A stretch of DNA of 64,000 nt from Tubiluchus corallicola (taxonomy: Eukaryota > Priapulida > Priapulimorpha > Priapulimorphida > Tubiluchidae). This document shows, piece by piece, positions 36,712 to 48,422 of this stretch; the first letter of the stretch is position 1; each line of letters starts with the position of its first letter. Under the pieces are notes generated by a model. The model was not told the DNA's origin. It ran no database searches and was given only the letters and a program-made list of their open reading frames with translations. The position numbers were made by a program, and so were the translations under genes. Where the stretch lies: positions 815,501-879,500 of the forward strand of contig JAQGDQ010000028.1 in NCBI GenBank assembly GCA_030141605.1, written 5' to 3'.

Positions 36712-39059
36712 ATCGTGACGGTGCAAGTGTATGCGAACTTGTGATTGTACTCAATTCTATTACGATGATTTCCCAGTCATTTGATAATTAGGCATGAAAG
36801 TTAATCAGATGGGTCTTAAGGCACCCACTGCACAACTTTTTTACGACTGTGTGACTCATTTTATTGCCAAAAATTCAAATAATTTACAGTTCTCTTCTTT
36901 TTTATTGCTTTATTAGGTTTTAGCTATATAAGTTTATACCCAGCTCATCGTGACATGTTAATTGTGCATTTTCTAACTGTTTATTGTATATTAACACAGC
37001 TACATGTATAACTTTCAAATGTGTTTCTTGTAAATTTTGTTCCATTTTTCACATATTCCATATTCAAGATTTAAAATACCTACCAGTTATTGGTTGTAAA
37101 AATTAACTCTAATGAGTAATTTTTCTGGATCACAATAATAGGCTTCTGTATTACAATAGAAATTATTAGTTTTTGAAAAGTTTCCTAAAAATAAATTTGC
37201 TAACTATTTTGTAGTTTTATTAGCCAAACAATGTGCCACTTATCGTACTGTAGACTACTGCGCATGGTTATAGTTATGCTAGCATTGCTAGTGTTTGTGC
37301 CAAGTTATGCTATACATACTGTACGAGCATTGTTTACTCTATAATTCTACTGGCATGCTGATCGTGAGTTCATATTCTTATACTGTAGCTGTACTGGTGT
37401 TTTTGTTGTATCCTGTATTGTTTTACTGCAAATACTGCAATGAAGGGGACAACAATTCAAACATCGTATTAACTGAATTTTTACTGGAAAGTAGAAGAGT
37501 AATGTAGGTTGAACTTTCGTTTATCTATTATTTTGAGCAATTCGCTACTCAAAAAACTGAGAAACCATTTTCTTAGCAACAGTTAAGCAATTGTTTCTTC
37601 ACCACATATTTTTATACGTTCATGTTTTTCTGGAAAGTTTCCAAGTGATTAATTTCCCAAATTTGGCATCTGGTAATTTTTATTTGCCTAGTTGTTGATA
37701 CTATTTTGTAATGGAGTAATTACCTGTTGATTATACCGGTGAGACGTAGTATCTTATTTACTTTTTTAAAGCAAGTTGATGTTATTAGTAACTGTAAATA
37801 TGGACGTTGTTTCTAAATAATGTGTTTGTTGTTAATTTTTTGTTAAAAAAATAGTGAAGATGTTTCCAAAAATAGATTGTGTGTTTTATATATGTGTGAT
37901 TATTATAGTCATTATTGAACGATAATTTATAATACATAGCTTGCTCATGTTTTTTGACACGGTCTTTATGCAGAAGCTGTGAAAGTAACAAAGAAAACTG
38001 AATTCATCATAATTAAGAATACTTCTTTTTAACGTCTGATGAATTTTTAAAACATTTTTTGACCGTAAGTGTGACGTTTATATGTGTAAGGCAAAAAAGT
38101 GAATCTGTAATGTTGACTAACTCATTTGATTACAAATTTTTGGAGCAGTCATTAATTTTCAAACGTGCAAAACATTTCTGTCAATATAGCTATAAAATTG
38201 ATTACAATAATTAGTTTCTTCGCCTGAAATTAGAACGGGTAATTATTAATGCACGCGTAATTTGTAATCCGCAACATTTATCACGGAGCGTTTAAGAGAC
38301 AGGTGAAAGCAATAAAGCAAAAGGCTATCGTTTTAAGTTTTAATCTGCTACCGGCAGATGGCGAAACTACATCGTAAATCAGTAATACCCGTTGTGTTAA
38401 CTCGTCGGTGAAAAGGGATAAAAGCAAAAGCAAGAAAGTGTTTCATTCCCAACATGTTACACCGGTTCACGTTTTACATTGCTTTTATAGTATTGAAGAA
38501 TTCATTATCATCATCATATATTTAAGGTGTAAGCTATATTTAAGCTAACTGAATTTCCTTTGTTTACTTTGTTGTAGTTTTTTCTTGATTACAATAACTT
38601 AATTTAATAATTAATAAAAAAATTATTTGTCGACTCCACAGACAAAATCATGTTTATTGTCTATGATCTAGTTTGTTCAAGAAATAGTACTCGAAGTTAA
38701 CTTGGGACAGCTTGTAGTCCTTCGTGAATTTGGAAAAACAGGCGCACGTTATGGGTGTTTCAAACAACAATGATTGTTAAAGAATATGACGGATAATTAT
38801 TATAGTATATGTGCATAAAATTACTTGACTGCTTTATAGGGCAGCAAAAGTAAGACATGTCACAAGTAAATGAATTGTCCCTAGTACATTAACTAGGCCA
38901 GAAAGCCTTGCGCAAAATGCGAAAACCTCTGACTAGACCAAGTATAATTTTATATTTCCGATAATCATTAATTAAGATATTAATATTATCAGTGTATGGC
39001 ATCTCGAACAAGATAATATTCACCATCGCTTGACCGCCCAGTGACAAACATTCAGCCTC

Positions 39060-39320
39060 TGGTCATGTCATGTTCAGCGATTGATGACCGTTCTCATTGG
39101 GCCGCACGCATTCTGCCAGGATAAAGAAGTTTATTTATGTCATTAGCATGAAAATCAACACTTTGCCACTTTCCATAATGGAGGCAGCGACAGAGCCATG
39201 CGTAATTAACGCTTTCGGCTGTAAGGATTACCGCAATTTTAATGATTTTAGGAGCTGCCCCGGTTATAACCGTGGAGGACGACCCGCATTGTTCGCGTTT
39301 CCGTGAAAACCGCAATATGT
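39060..39320. other. Less AT-rich island with homeodomain-like words
   Basis: The block stands out from its surroundings. It contains TTTATTTATG, CATTAGCATG, CCATAATGGA and GCGTAATTAACGC within about 150 bases, ending in GCCCCGGTTATAACCG. Open frames of about 70 codons occur on both strands but resemble no family. A cis-regulatory module or a non-coding exon is possible. Nothing here proves either. Confidence 0.25.
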
Positions 39321-41012
39321 GGTCTTCAAAGAGTTAACGGCACACGCTTACAATAAAGATATACCATTACTAAGACCATAGCCGTGTCAGGGGGACGCAG
39401 GACATTGTCACAAGAGATGCCTTGTAGTTTCTCATAAGTAGTAGTTATAGTCATGGTATACTATTCTCATAGTATAAATGTTTAGACTATGACTTCAAGA
39501 ACCAACAGTGTTAAAGTTGCAGATGTTTTGTTTGAATAAAAGCCATGCCTTTTCTTAACTGGTGCTAGCTGTCATTTTTATCTTAAGATTTTGTTTTCAC
39601 CAATCAGTTGTGTTAGTAAATAACAAACAGGCATTTTTGCTGAATAATTAATATAACTATATAAACTAAATTACACGAACACAACACCTATTACCATCTT
39701 CATCTGGACTACATGCGAAGACAAGATTTTTGTTTATAACGATAGTTTATAACTTTTGACAGTATATAATTATTATTACCCTGGACATGAAAACGTCCCT
39801 TCTGCTATTGGCGTTGTATGTCGTTATATCCAAAAGCTTATTCCCGCTGTAATAACATTTCATTAGTTAATGAAATAGCGAGTAATTCTCCATCTGTCAG
39901 TGTTTCCTATTCAATTTTGAGTGGAGAGAAAAAATTCCACCGAAGTAAATGTCGCCAAGCCGCACAGCCATCTGCCGCTGTGGGTCCAAGCTAAATTGAC
40001 GACGCCTAACAATTTACAACAGCTACATCTACACGAATTTGTGAAGCTAAATGTATCTCTCCTGTTTATGCAATATGCGTACATGTATTTGAATTTGAAT
40101 TTCACACTCAAGGTTTACAGTACAATACAAGGAATCACACACAAATCTTAGTAGTTAATACTGTTCACAAATAGACGCAAAAAACACTAAACTTTCTATA
40201 ACATAATTCCCTGCAATATAAATAAAATAAAAATCAAGCATATAGATTGATCGCCATTTAACTCGCATGCTTGACGTGTACCTAATATCGCTGTTACGTA
40301 GGTGTTTCACAATAGAATTACTACTATTTATTATGCTTATACACAGGCTATATACATGTATAACCACCCCTACAAAACTGCAGTAGTTTTTAAGACTGAT
40401 TAATTAAGAGATCAACTGAGCCCTGTCATTTCAACGTGATGAACATTTTAATATGTAGAATAATCATTAATGAAAATTAAATCAACTAAAAATCTAATTG
40501 TCCTTTGTTGGGTAGAAACAAATTCAGATAATTAGTTTCACTTGCGATGTTATAGCTATGTAAATTCTATTAATTAGCTGTCAACCGTGCAACAAGCGAA
40601 ACTATATAAATTAAATTTAGCTAGGTAAACATGAACTGCTAAGAAAGATGTTAAACAAGTTTTTTAACGTTTTTTATAATTAAGGAAGTTGACTTAATCA
40701 GTTAACAGCCTAATTAAATGAGTAACAGCTAAGTGTTAGTATCTCATACCAATTCATCTAGACTTAGTTGTTCTTTAAAGGAACTAAACCAGGGCTTTGT
40801 TCTAAAAAAAGACTTGTAGTCAATCTAATCAAACAAACTGAAATTCTTGATGTCAGTCAACAGTTAGGATTTCATTAATCATTTATAATTATTAATAATT
40901 ACATAATTATTATGCCATGGCTCATTCCCCAGTATTAACGTTTTCTTGCATGAGTCGTAGCAAATCATAAACATGTGTTATACCAGCGCGCCAAACTTTC
41001 CCGCGAAACTAA

Positions 41013-41207
41013 TTAGCATTTAACGAAATAATGATGCCCTTTTGCTGCAACCGTGATTTGAGTCTTCTCTTTTTCTTCAGGGGTAGAATTAACGAGAACA
41101 GCTGCATCAGCTGCCCTAATATTATCCTCTCTTTTCGATTGTTCCTCTTCTCCCAGTTTTATAACTGTCACCTCTTTTGTTATTTGGATTCTATTGAATA
41201 TTTTCAC
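41013..41207 (-). other. Lys/Glu-rich open frame of unknown status
   Basis: This is a 64-codon minus-strand frame with protein-like composition (IQITKEVTVIKLGEEEQSKR, AADAAVLVNSTPEEKEKTQI). It is bounded by a TGA five codons upstream of the start codon. No family is recognised and no flanking exons were found. It may be a single exon, a repeat remnant or chance. Confidence 0.15.
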
Positions 41208-44027
41208 GCGCGGCTTGATTCAGCTATTATCTTTTTTCTTTGTCAAGTTTTTGCACAACAATAACCTTTGCTAATAACATCTAACTTACAGACGATGACG
41301 TCATGGACTGTGGCGGAAGGATATGTAATTAGTCTAACAGAAATTCAAGTAGCTTTGTGCGCTTTATCTTTCTTATCTATAAAATTGTACTTTCCGGGTT
41401 TATGACACGCGATATTATTACATTTTATACAATTGTGCTTGGGGTTATAGTACAGATGTGGGCCCATGCTAAATGAACCGCACTTAATTGCAAATTTCAG
41501 ACTACTTTACAGGTTTAGGCCGACACGATACACTTCCATCACTTCGGTGTAAAGCAATTCTCTAGCTGCTGTATATTGCAAAGCAAAAATAATAGAAATA
41601 TAAGGTTCACTGTAGTAAAATTATTAAAAAAATCGCAAAGTAATTCATCAGTTATAGGATAGGGCTGTACACTAATAAGCATAACGTAAACAAATTTTAC
41701 TAACAATGACTGCTTATCACATTCTGAGTGTTGAATAAAGGATGAAAATTAGTAAACACAGAATATTAATCTTCAACTAACATCTATTCGACCGAAAGTT
41801 ACTGATGAAATGACGTTGTTTTGTTAGCAACATTTGAAAATTGACAGTCGTGATTGTTATTAAATCAGAAATTTTAATTTACTTTGTTTTTGGTACACTC
41901 TAAATTAATTGAATTTTATAGCTCAACAAATAGTATTATAATCTTATTTGCTTATAAAATTTAATCAAGTTTAGTTAATATTTATTATTGTAGGGATTGT
42001 AAGCCACCAACATGATGTAGTAAACTTGTTACCTGTTTGATGTTCTCTGTGAAGTAGTTGACAATGATCGCTAGTTGTAAAAAGAATTGCAGAAAGTAGA
42101 AACAAGTCTGGTTATCAGAAAGATATACGGCCAGTTTGGTACATAATACCGTTGTAGATTGTCATCATTCCACCAAACAGAAGCCTGAAAGTGGCAATAT
42201 ATGCTATTTTGGTTTCTGTCTGTCTCTTAATCTTAAATCATTTCGCCTAAGCTGCGCAGTTTTTGTTTTTACTTTAATTTAAAAAATGCGAAATTCAGTG
42301 AAGACTGAGCCTTGAGCGCCACCTAATTGGGAATAACCCTTTTATTTTTTGCAATAGTTATTGCGAAGGAAACACTAATAAGTCTATTATGGAGTTACTT
42401 TTGTATGGGCTTATTATACAAGACATATCTTAACTCTGTCTCAAGCGACCATGTAGATTTTGCAGAGTTGGTAACACAATTTTATGTTAATTTGAGTAGG
42501 CTGAAATATATATATATATATATATATACTTCTTATAATTACAGGTATAGCTGCTCCATTAATTTACAGCTACTGCATATAAAAACTCTCCAGAAGCTAG
42601 AGAAGGAGAATAGATTTACTGGAGCGGGAAAAAGCGGGGATGCTTGGGAGCATGGGCGTGCCGTCTATTGTTCCCCTCGCGTGCCAGCATCACCCTATAG
42701 TGAGCAGGTGTTCACCCATCGCGCGTCAATTCTTCATAACTATACGTACCGCCTGGAACTCAACAAAACGGTAATTACCAAATGCATTGTTCCTCAAGTT
42801 TGTAAGCCATCTTGGTTTGTTAGTTTAGACTCGACTCGAATCCCGCTGCACTGATGTGAGTAAATTTAAATTGATCAGCTTCAGCTTTCATGCGCAGCTG
42901 CTGCTGATATGAGATGGGATTTCCAAACTTTTGGTTTCTTTGCAACTGATTGAGTCGATTGGTTTTCGCGTCAATCAGGTATAGTTAAAATTACCAGCAG
43001 AAGGCGTAGAATTACACGGAAAACTCCACAAAAGTTCTCTACAACTGAAGCTGACAACTGAAGGGACAGTAATTTTTCAGTACAATTTATATATCTTTTA
43101 TTAGAAATATTGTGTACATGTAATAATTTTCAAATATATATGTATATTTATTATTGTCTCTCGGGTTAGTTTCAGTATATACATATACATACACATTATA
43201 TATGTTGTTTAGTTAATCCTATGTTTATTTCGCCGTACTGTCCGCTTAGTTTTTTTATCAATTTTAGAAAATTGATTTCGTGATAAGACAAAACGAAATG
43301 CCACGAAACAGAATAAAATAATGTAAAACTAAACAAAAACAAATTAAATTAAAAATATAAGAATGTAAAACAAAAACGAAAGAGAAAGAGAACATTAAAA
43401 AAGCAACTCGATCAAGCAAAGCAAAAAAAGAGAGATGATAAGTATGACTTGTGTTTTGAACAGCCAGATTTATTTGTCTTTAGTAATGCATTTTTTTATA
43501 TTTCATAGCTCATCAGCGTTCAATTGTAATGCAATAATTATTTTACATACGGCTTGCCGATTGTTAGTATTCAAGTTTATATGTACAAGGACAAGTTTTC
43601 TACACGACTATTTTTTACATTTTAAATGTTCCAGTATGACCAGAAAAAACACTAATTGCCAGCATAACAGAGGATACGTAGCGATTCCAAATGCAGGTCT
43701 GAAAATTTACCTGTCACATCATCTCCTTCACTCCACCTTTCCTTTCTTGCAATCCCCTTGTTATTGAGAAAATTAAAAGTGGCACACGCAGGCCAAAGGG
43801 CATCTAATTGTCTGGGCACATGTCCATTTCTCAGGGATATGTTTAGAGCAAGTCACGTGACAACCGACAGGTGCAACAGTGACACACCTTTACTTTCTCT
43901 CTTCATCGATTCTAATCTTTCGCGATATATGTAGTCAATACATTGCTTTATTTTAACGAACCATCGTATGATCGCAGAGAAAAGTCCAATAAGGATTCCA
44001 CCCATTCCGTTTTGTTCTGCTGCATTG

Positions 44028-44108
44028 ATTCTATTCTATTCTATTCTATTCTATTCTATTCTATTCTATTCTATTCTATTCTATTCTATTCTATTCTATT
44101 CTATTCTA
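44028..44108 (+). repeat. (TTCTA)n pentanucleotide microsatellite
   Basis: About 16 near-perfect TTCTA units. The array then grades into TTCTG/CTTTGTTCTG variants to about 44280, consistent with an older, diverged continuation of the same array. Confidence 0.95.
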
Positions 44109-44811
44109 ACCTGTCCTTTCCTATCTGTCTTGGCATGCTATTCTGTTGTACACTGTTCTGTTTTATTCTATTGCACTTGTTCCGTTCCTTTTAGCTGCAC
44201 TCAATCCGTACGTTCTGTTCTGCTTTGTTCTGCTTTGTTGTGTTGTGTTGTGTTCTGTTCTGTTCTGTTCTGTTCTCACCTCTGAGTTACTTGCTTCTGT
44301 TCTGGTTCATTCTATTCCATCCTTTTGACCCGTTGCATTTCATTGCTGCATTGAAGTCTAACCTCACTTGCAGTAAATTGTTTACCCTATCTCTATAGTG
44401 TCTGGAGACCCTGTAAATACACATGTATCATGTTTTTTTGCCTTTATACCTGTCAATAAGATATTACGTGTCTCATAACATATAGGGACTTATAACATAT
44501 TTGCACCAATACAGTGCTTGAAGCATGTGTCTATGTGATTGTTTGTAAATTGTTAACCAAAAATTGTAAATGCAATTTAATGCATATTAATACATGTACA
44601 ATTTTTGTACATTGCAGTTGGCTGTTTATGAGCATGCCGTTAATAGTTCAAAATATTAAAATTTTACTAACTTTCCAACCAAAATGTTTTTAAATATCGA
44701 ACGCTTACCACTTAGCGTATTCACTTATTCTGCCAAGTGGAAAAATATTCTCGGGTTTTCAAGAAAAACAGTCAGTTTCCAGAGTACTGTAATGCTTTGA
44801 TGCTTTAAAAA

Positions 44812-45513
<702 letters not shown>

Positions 45514-45575
45514 CTTTATTCAAAAAAAAGAACGTGTATACAAAAAGGTACCTCTTTGCAGGCTCAGATAAACGA
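45514..45575 (-). mobile_element. Probable LINE 3' terminus anchoring the microsatellite
   Basis: Read on the minus strand, the flank gives ...TTTTTTTTGAATAAAGATT followed at once by (ATT)n. A TTTTGAATAAAGATTATT ending is typical of CR1/L2-like element 3' tails. Only the tail is recognisable; upstream coding sequence was not identified. Confidence 0.4.
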
Positions 45576-46124
45576 TTTACATATTCATGTAGGAACTCTT
45601 TTAAACACTTTCAGTTTCCCACTATGTATAACAAGTAAGATATAATACCTAGATCAGATTTAATTTCTAATGACTTACAATTATGATACACATGAATTAG
45701 CTTTGTACACATGCCCTAATACTTACAGTCACGTGTACAATAATTTATTACATTGGTTGTGCATAGTTATTGTACATTTGTTATCTTTCACTCGTAGAGA
45801 TTTCAAAACACATCATCGAAAAAGCATTTGATTACAGCCCATCTTTTTTGGCAGCTTAGCGTGTTTTTTGTGATTCAATCGCTAACAGGTGGTGTAAAAT
45901 CGTGATAGGAATAGACAGAATAAGTTTATAAACCACGGAGAAAACAGTCCAATACAAGAATACGTTTACAGCGCCGCCTATGCCTAATTGTAGTTTCTGA
46001 ACTAAAATTTTACTATTAGAAAATTAACCAACATGAAAAAGTAAAAAAAGCTTAACTACTCTAATTACGTTGGTGGAGCATACCTTGCTTTAAAGAGTTT
46101 GCAAGGATAATAAAAATGACCAAA

Positions 46125-47224
46125 AATGTATGTAGGTTGGTGCGCGGTAAAAATGGCATGGTAAAAGAGGCACAGGAAAAATGGCACGGTAAAAATGGCA
46201 CAGAAAAAATGGCACAAATGGCAAAGTAGGTAAAATGACACAGGAAAAAATGGCTCAAATGACAAAGTAGGTAAAAATGGCACAGGAAAAAACGGTACAG
46301 GAAAAATGGCACAAAAGGAAAAGCAGGTAGAAATGGCACAAATGGAAAAATAGAAAAAATGGCACAGGAAAAAATGGCATAAATGGAAAAGTAGGAAAAA
46401 TGGCACAGGGAAACATGGCACAAATAGAAAAGTTGGAAAAATGACACATATAGTATTGTGATGAAATTGTTTTCCATAATAAAACTAGAATGCGCTCAGT
46501 AGGAAGCAGACTTCCGAAAAAGTGTACCTGTATTGGTATTGTGTAGACTAGCGAAAGATTCACAAAATATTTGTTCATTAAATAGATTTGTAATCAATAA
46601 TGCACAAATGTTTCACAAGTGTATCTATTTTTTAACCATCAATTTTGACGATGGCAATAGACTGACAAATAATTACGTGCCAAGTTACCTTAAGGTTATA
46701 CACATTAATAAGCAAAGGTTATAGACAGCGTCACACAATTTTAAAAGCGAGAATTTTTCGAACTAATTCTTAGTTCTTTGTTGTGGTGGAGGTAACAGAA
46801 AAGAAGTACTAAACTCTTCCTCTGAGACCTCCACAAGCGCTTCAAAAATCTTTTTGCACGCGGTGCTTGGTCAAGTTTTACGAAAAAAGAACTATCGAAA
46901 AGGTTCGAATTTTGGCTATACCCGCCTTTCTTCACAAGTCTCTTGGAAATCTGTTAGATACTTTTTGCGCAATAAGCTTACTGCCATAACAGACAAAAAA
47001 CAACCAACCAAACAAACTGTGTTGAAGAAAGAACCTTAACTCTAAACACAGATTTTACCAAGTGTGTCATTTTTTCTGTGCCATTTTTTCCTATTTTTGC
47101 ATTTGTGCCATTTTTACCTACTTTTGCATTTGTGCTATTTTTTCCTGTAACATTTTACCGTGTTATATTTTCCTGTGCCATTTTTTCCTATGCCATTTTT
47201 ACCTGTACCATTTTTACATACATT
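46125..47224. mobile_element. Foldback-like element with sub-repeated inverted arms
   Basis: The left arm (46125-46448) is about 20 degenerate copies of ATGGCACAGGAAAA (14-15 bases), with an alternating ATGGCACAA / ATGGAAAAGTAGGTAAA variant. The right arm (47063-47224) is the same unit in reverse complement. Both arms begin at the outside with AATGTATGTA (46125-46134; inverted at 47215-47224) and end at the inside with AAAAATGACACA (46437-46448; inverted at 47063-47074). The roughly 610-base centre has no transposase-like frame. This is the architecture of foldback transposons (tandem short units inside inverted arms). The reading frames across the arms are artefacts of the repeats. Confidence 0.7.
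46763..46865 (-). other. Possible terminal coding exon within the foldback centre
   Basis: After a T-rich tract and AAG (acceptor-like, 46866-46868) the minus strand reads 33 codons to TAG: TACKKIFEALVEVSEEEFST and a Pro/Gln-rich end. The composition is protein-like, but no family or preceding exon was found. It could be the residue of a cargo gene within the element, or chance. Confidence 0.15.
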
Positions 47225-47477
47225 CCTGTAGATTTATATCAGAGTTAGGCATATTTGTACACTCCCGTGTTGTGGTAGTGAAGATATGACTCTCCCCTTG
47301 ACTTAACAGAGGTCTGCATGCATCAGAACAACTACCGCATGTCTTTTCGTTTGTTGAGGTCATTTGCACTTGATTAAGATAAACTTTGTTTTTCTTTTCC
47401 TAAACTTGTATTCTTCAGTTCTTCACTGCACGTTGTGGCGGCGCATATAAACCATTGTTGTCCTCTTACAATCGTCT

Positions 47478-47774
47478 CTAGTCCAGCGGCACCTTCAGTG
47501 ACAGCTTCAAAAGGGTACCGTGTTTTTGTTTGTGGCCATATTCAATAGTTGCCATGTTTATGTTCTTAGGGGCTACAGGGTGCACGTGCGCAAAATAAGT
47601 TTCGCTATTTCTGTTTGTCGCATGTGCGCCACCGTAAATTTTGAAATTGTTAAACCCATTATTATCTTGGTTAAACCTGGGACCACTAAATACAGTAAAC
47701 CGTTGAATTAAACCGAAGACTTGAGCAACTCTATCCTTTGCAGGATCAGTGGACATCGTCACTGGACGATTCAC
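47478..47774 (-). other. Less AT-rich open frame with promoter-like words, status unknown
   Basis: A 98-codon minus-strand frame ends at TAG 47478. The region contains GTGCACGTGCGCA and CGCATGTGCGCC, which resemble NRF1-type or E-box promoter words, just upstream of an in-frame ATG (MATIEYGHKQ). It might be a promoter plus first exon of a minus-strand transcript or a repeat fragment. I do not recognise the peptide. Confidence 0.2.
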
Positions 47775-47959
47775 GATTGTATTTCTTTCATTAAGGAACG
47801 GGGGTCAAGAGGTTAGCGACCCACTTATGATGGGAAAGAAATTTCATCATCCTATCTGTTAGCTCGCATCTTGCTCTTCAAAGGCGTGGGCAGTTATTGT
47901 CTGCAAACAGACAGGGTAAATGCCAGTGAATTCCCTGTTCAATAAACAATGCACAGCCT

Positions 47960-48362
47960 TAGGGTTAGGGAAATGGTGCGCAGTACGTTTGGTATAAGTA
48001 AATTTTGTGCTGGTAATTTTGGTACGAGGAAATTTTATTCCATTTTACAAAATATGGTACTGACAAATTCAGTTCCTGCGAAGTTTTGTCAAGCATTTCT
48101 GGTGTATGTAAATACAGCACATGGTAAAAATGGTACGAAACAAGTTTGGTACTAAAACTACAAGGCAAATTTGATGCAGTGAAAGTTCGGTACAAGGAAA
48201 GTTTGGTGCTATGAAAACATTTTTATATAACCTATTCGAAGTTATAGACATCCATATTGTTGCAATTGCTTGTTTGTTTGTTTGCTATTCATCATCATTG
48301 TCATCCTCGTTGCTCTTGTCATTGTTAATTTTGTTGTTGTTGCTATTGTTGTTGTTGTTGCT

Positions 48363-48422
<60 letters not shown>

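Larger units (their letters stand above)
36712..44027. other. Gene-poor AT-rich interval downstream of CCS
   Basis: I found no supported exon in about 7 kb. Locally less AT-rich islands stand out at about 39060-39320, 39910-40040, 41013-41207 and 43780-43900 (the last with GTCACGTGAC at 43852-43861). Short TA runs occur near 42510-42530. Open frames here, including 42327-42854, look like chance translations. Confidence 0.4.

Noticed and set aside
42327-42854. 175-codon plus-strand open frame
   Set aside because: It crosses a TA microsatellite (IYIYIYIY), has no domain-like pattern and AT-driven composition, and no splice or homologue evidence was seen.
46061-46578. Three overlapping minus-strand frames rich in PFFLCHF-type repeats
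   Set aside because: They are reverse-strand readings of the degenerate 14-base unit. The periodic peptide is a by-product of the DNA repeat, and no start or splice context supports it.
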